Of a stretch of DNA of 64,000 bases, positions 62,176-64,000 are shown piece by piece. Source of the DNA: Agaribacillus aureus (GTDB lineage Bacteria > Bacteroidota > Bacteroidia > Cytophagales > Cyclobacteriaceae); the NCBI GenBank assembly GCA_030442055.1, contig JAUJEB010000001.1, forward strand, positions 2,666,001-2,730,000, written 5' to 3'. Each line of letters opens with the position of its first letter. Position 1 is the stretch's first letter. The notes under the pieces were generated by a model. The model saw only the letters and a list, made by a program, of their open reading frames with translations. It searched no databases and had not been told where the DNA came from. The position numbers and the translations under genes are program-made.

Positions 62176-63320
62176 AAATAGGAATAGTATGTTACCCTAC
62201 TTTTGGTGGTAGTGGTGTAGTGGCCACCGAATTGGGAAAAGCCCTGGCTAAAAACGGGCATAAAATCCACTTCATCACCTACTCGCAGCCAACCAGACTG
62301 GATTTTTTCAACGAAAACCTGTTTTACCACGAGGTAGACATCAGAACCTATCCGCTGTTTCAATATCCGCCTTATGAACTGGCGCTGGCCAGTAAAATGG
62401 TAGATGTTGTAAAACATGAACACCTGGAACTCCTGCACGTCCATTACGCCATTCCTCACGCTTCGGCAGCTTATATGGCCAAGCAGATACTTAATACGCA
62501 AAACCTCGACATTCCGGTAATTACCACACTTCATGGTACGGATATTACTTTGGTGGGCAAAGACCCGTCTTACGAGCCTGTTGTCACCTTTAGCATCAAT
62601 CAGTCCGATGGGGTTACTGCGGTTTCGGAAGATTTAAAAAATGATACTTATCAACACTTTGATGTGACTAAAGAAATAGCGGTAATTCCAAATTTTATTG
62701 ATTTGGATCGGTTTAAAAGGCAAAAAAAGGATCACTTCAAAAAAGCCATTTGTCCCCACGGGGAAAAATTGATTGTGCATACTTCCAATTTCAGGAAGGT
62801 GAAAAGAGTGGATGATGTCATTAAAATATTTTGTCATATTCAAAGAAAAATGCCGGCCAAGCTATTATTAGTAGGTGACGGACCCGAAAGAACCAATATC
62901 GAAAACCTTTGCCGGGAACTGGACATCTATGATAACACAAGGTTTTTGGGAAAGCTGGATGCCGTTGAAGAAGTATTATCCGTGGCAGATTTATTTGTGA
63001 TGCCTTCGGAAAAAGAAAGCTTTGGTCTGGCGGCCCTGGAAGCGATGGCATGCCAGGTTCCAATTATTTCCACCAATGCCGGCGGATTACCGGAATTAAA
63101 TGTAAATGGTGTTACCGGCTTTTTAAGCACGCCCGGAGATGTTGAAGATATGACCAAAAACGCGCTATACATTTTAGATGAGAAAAATTTACCAACTTTT
63201 AAAGCTAATGCACTGGAACGTGCAAAAGATTTTGATGTAACAGCCGTTTTACCCAGGTACGAAGAATATTACCAGGAAATTGTTAATCAAAACAAAAAAA
63301 TTCTGGAAAAATCCAGGTGA
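62172..63320 (+). CDS. bshA: N-acetyl-alpha-D-glucosaminyl L-malate synthase (bacillithiol biosynthesis)
   Basis: A GT4-type GT-B retaining transferase making GlcNAc-malate from UDP-GlcNAc and malate, the first step of bacillithiol synthesis. The N-terminus MKIGIVCYPTFGGSGVVATE and the block LLHVHYAIPHASAAYMAKQI are diagnostic for BshA. The C-terminal EKESFGLAALEAMACQ carries the nucleotide-sugar Glu. The frame is open from an ATG at 62136, but the family start is the ATG at 62172, giving 382 aa. The bshB and bshC genes are not in the window. Confidence 0.92.
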   Translation: MKIGIVCYPTFGGSGVVATELGKALAKNGHKIHFITYSQPTRLDFFNENLFYHEVDIRTYPLFQYPPYELALASKMVDVVKHEHLELLHVHYAIPHASAAYMAKQILNTQNLDIPVITTLHGTDITLVGKDPSYEPVVTFSINQSDGVTAVSEDLKNDTYQHFDVTKEIAVIPNFIDLDRFKRQKKDHFKKAICPHGEKLIVHTSNFRKVKRVDDVIKIFCHIQRKMPAKLLLVGDGPERTNIENLCRELDIYDNTRFLGKLDAVEEVLSVADLFVMPSEKESFGLAALEAMACQVPIISTNAGGLPELNVNGVTGFLSTPGDVEDMTKNALYILDEKNLPTFKANALERAKDFDVTAVLPRYEEYYQEIVNQNKKILEKSR

Positions 63321-63365
63321 CTTTAAAAAGCGCACTGTATAATGATTAAAGTCATGATTTTTTTT
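63318..63365 (+). terminator. Terminator after bshA
   Basis: TGACTTT (63318-63324, overlapping the stop codon) with AAAGTCA (63348-63354), 23-base loop, then TGATTTTTTTT. The stem is short, so efficiency is uncertain. Confidence 0.5.
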
Positions 63366-63397
63366 GTATTAATTTATCAATTTTGTAGTTTATGAAT

Positions 63398-63405
63398 TAG
63401 ATTTG
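63398..63405 (+). promoter_or_regulatory. -7 promoter element of the fatty-acid-hydroxylase gene
   Basis: TAGATTTG matches TAnnTTTG, ending 31 bp before the ATG at 63437. No TTTG at the ideal upstream distance. Confidence 0.45.
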
Positions 63406-63436
63406 CATGTCATTTTAAATTTATTGAAAGCATAAA

Positions 63437-64000
63437 ATGAGTCAAACAGCGCAGAAAACAATCAAACCAAATAACAGTGGCACCAAACACATGTTCCGGA
63501 ACCCAATTATCGAAAGACTCTCGAGAACGCATATTATGGTTCCCATCACTATTTTGACGCTGGCTGCGATTGGGATTATATATTGGGGTTTGAGTAACGG
63601 GCTAATTACCGTATTGCCTTTAATCGGTTTATTCTTTACCGGTATGATTATTTTTAGCCTGATAGAATATTTGGTTCATCGCTATCTTTTCCACATGATA
63701 CCTTCTACCCCTACCAGGGAAAAATTTCAATATGCGGTACACGGTGTTCATCACGAATTTCCAAAGGATAAAGACCGATTGGCCATGCCTCCGATTATGA
63801 GTGCTTCTATTTCCGTTGTATTATTCTTTCTTTTCAGACTGATCATGGGAAATGCCGTGTATGGCTTTCTGCCAGGCTTTCTGGTTGGATATTGTGCGTA
63901 TTTAGGGGTCCACTATGTGGTACATGCTTACCAGCCTCCCAAGAATTTTTTTAAGGTCCTCTGGATCCATCATGGTATCCATCACTATAAAGATCACGAG
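63437..64000 (+). CDS. Fatty-acid hydroxylase/sterol desaturase family protein, 3' end cut
   Basis: An integral-membrane di-iron oxygenase of the fatty-acid 2-hydroxylase type; 188 codons are visible and no stop is reached. Histidine boxes of the family are seen in order: HRYLFH (about 76-81), HGVHHEF (about 96-102) and, at the window edge, HHGIHHYKDHE. Helices at about 33-60 and 115-145 flank them. Such enzymes in Bacteroidota hydroxylate the acyl chain of sphingolipids or other lipids; the exact substrate is not readable. A terminator and a promoter-like element separate it from bshA. Confidence 0.85.
   Translation, partial: MSQTAQKTIKPNNSGTKHMFRNPIIERLSRTHIMVPITILTLAAIGIIYWGLSNGLITVLPLIGLFFTGMIIFSLIEYLVHRYLFHMIPSTPTREKFQYAVHGVHHEFPKDKDRLAMPPIMSASISVVLFFLFRLIMGNAVYGFLPGFLVGYCAYLGVHYVVHAYQPPKNFFKVLWIHHGIHHYKDHE

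Noticed and set aside
1-64000. CRISPR arrays, tRNA, rRNA, intact insertion sequences or prophage genes
   Set aside because: None recognised on either strand: no regular short repeats, no cloverleaf arms with CCA, no transposase or phage motifs.

Overview
The window comes from a member of the Bacteroidota, most likely a Cytophagales/Fulvivirga-like marine bacterium. The support is a set of group traits: promoters of the TTTG/TAnnTTTG type, an orphan type IX secretion C-terminal sorting domain, bacillithiol synthesis (bshA), Kdo transferase, Tat- and lipobox-bearing secreted proteins, DUF4097-type repeat proteins, a GH3/beta-lactamase fusion, and overall low GC with AT-rich spacers. The exact genus is inference. 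I see no rRNA, tRNA, CRISPR array or intact insertion sequence.

Layout. Bases 1-3.6 kb hold fbp (cut by the window edge), an aspartokinase, and a protein-deglycation-like pair (low-molecular-weight phosphatase plus fructosamine-kinase homologue). Bases 3.6-7.7 kb are an accessory patch: a small secreted peptide with a structured 3' end, two tandem paralogous outer-membrane-type proteins whose noncoding 3' ends are better conserved than their coding regions, and a T9SS-domain relic between them. Bases 8-16 kb hold peroxiredoxin, waaA-rsgA, a four-gene minus-strand surface-glycan cluster, a DMT permease and an IMPACT-family protein. Bases 16-29 kb are mostly housekeeping and respiratory genes: NhaC, an FAD oxidoreductase, meaB-rhodanese-DUF2064, a Crp/Fnr regulator, a CopD/HemJ-Sco-cytochrome c row, panB, a PRTase, a double-DTG aspartyl protease and TerC. 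Bases 29.4-32.6 kb are an ECF sigma / HEAT-repeat anti-sigma / two DUF4097 protein operon. Bases 32.7-39 kb carry a TPR lipoprotein, rnr, an exonuclease, lipB and manA on the minus strand. Bases 39-43 kb hold a split TRAP transporter with an OmpH/Skp gene in the middle, followed by rlmN.

Bases 44.2-51.6 kb are the most interesting part. After a noncoding stretch with a 91-bp direct repeat, a near-consensus Bacteroidota promoter drives a leader that encodes two successive short peptides packed with Val/Leu and Ile/Val/Leu codons. Each is followed by a classical competing pause-hairpin / antiterminator / terminator set. The leader leads into ilvE-ilvD-ilvB-ilvN-ilvC. I read this as tandem ribosome-mediated transcription attenuation of branched-chain amino acid synthesis.

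Bases 51.7-59 kb (minus strand) hold a GT39-like membrane glycosyltransferase with an FAD/UGM-like protein, twin rhomboid proteases, mutL and a small membrane protein. Bases 59.1-64 kb (plus strand) hold the GH3/beta-lactamase fusion, bshA and a fatty-acid-hydroxylase-like gene cut by the window end.

All functions are assigned from motif and sequence recognition alone; no database search was run.
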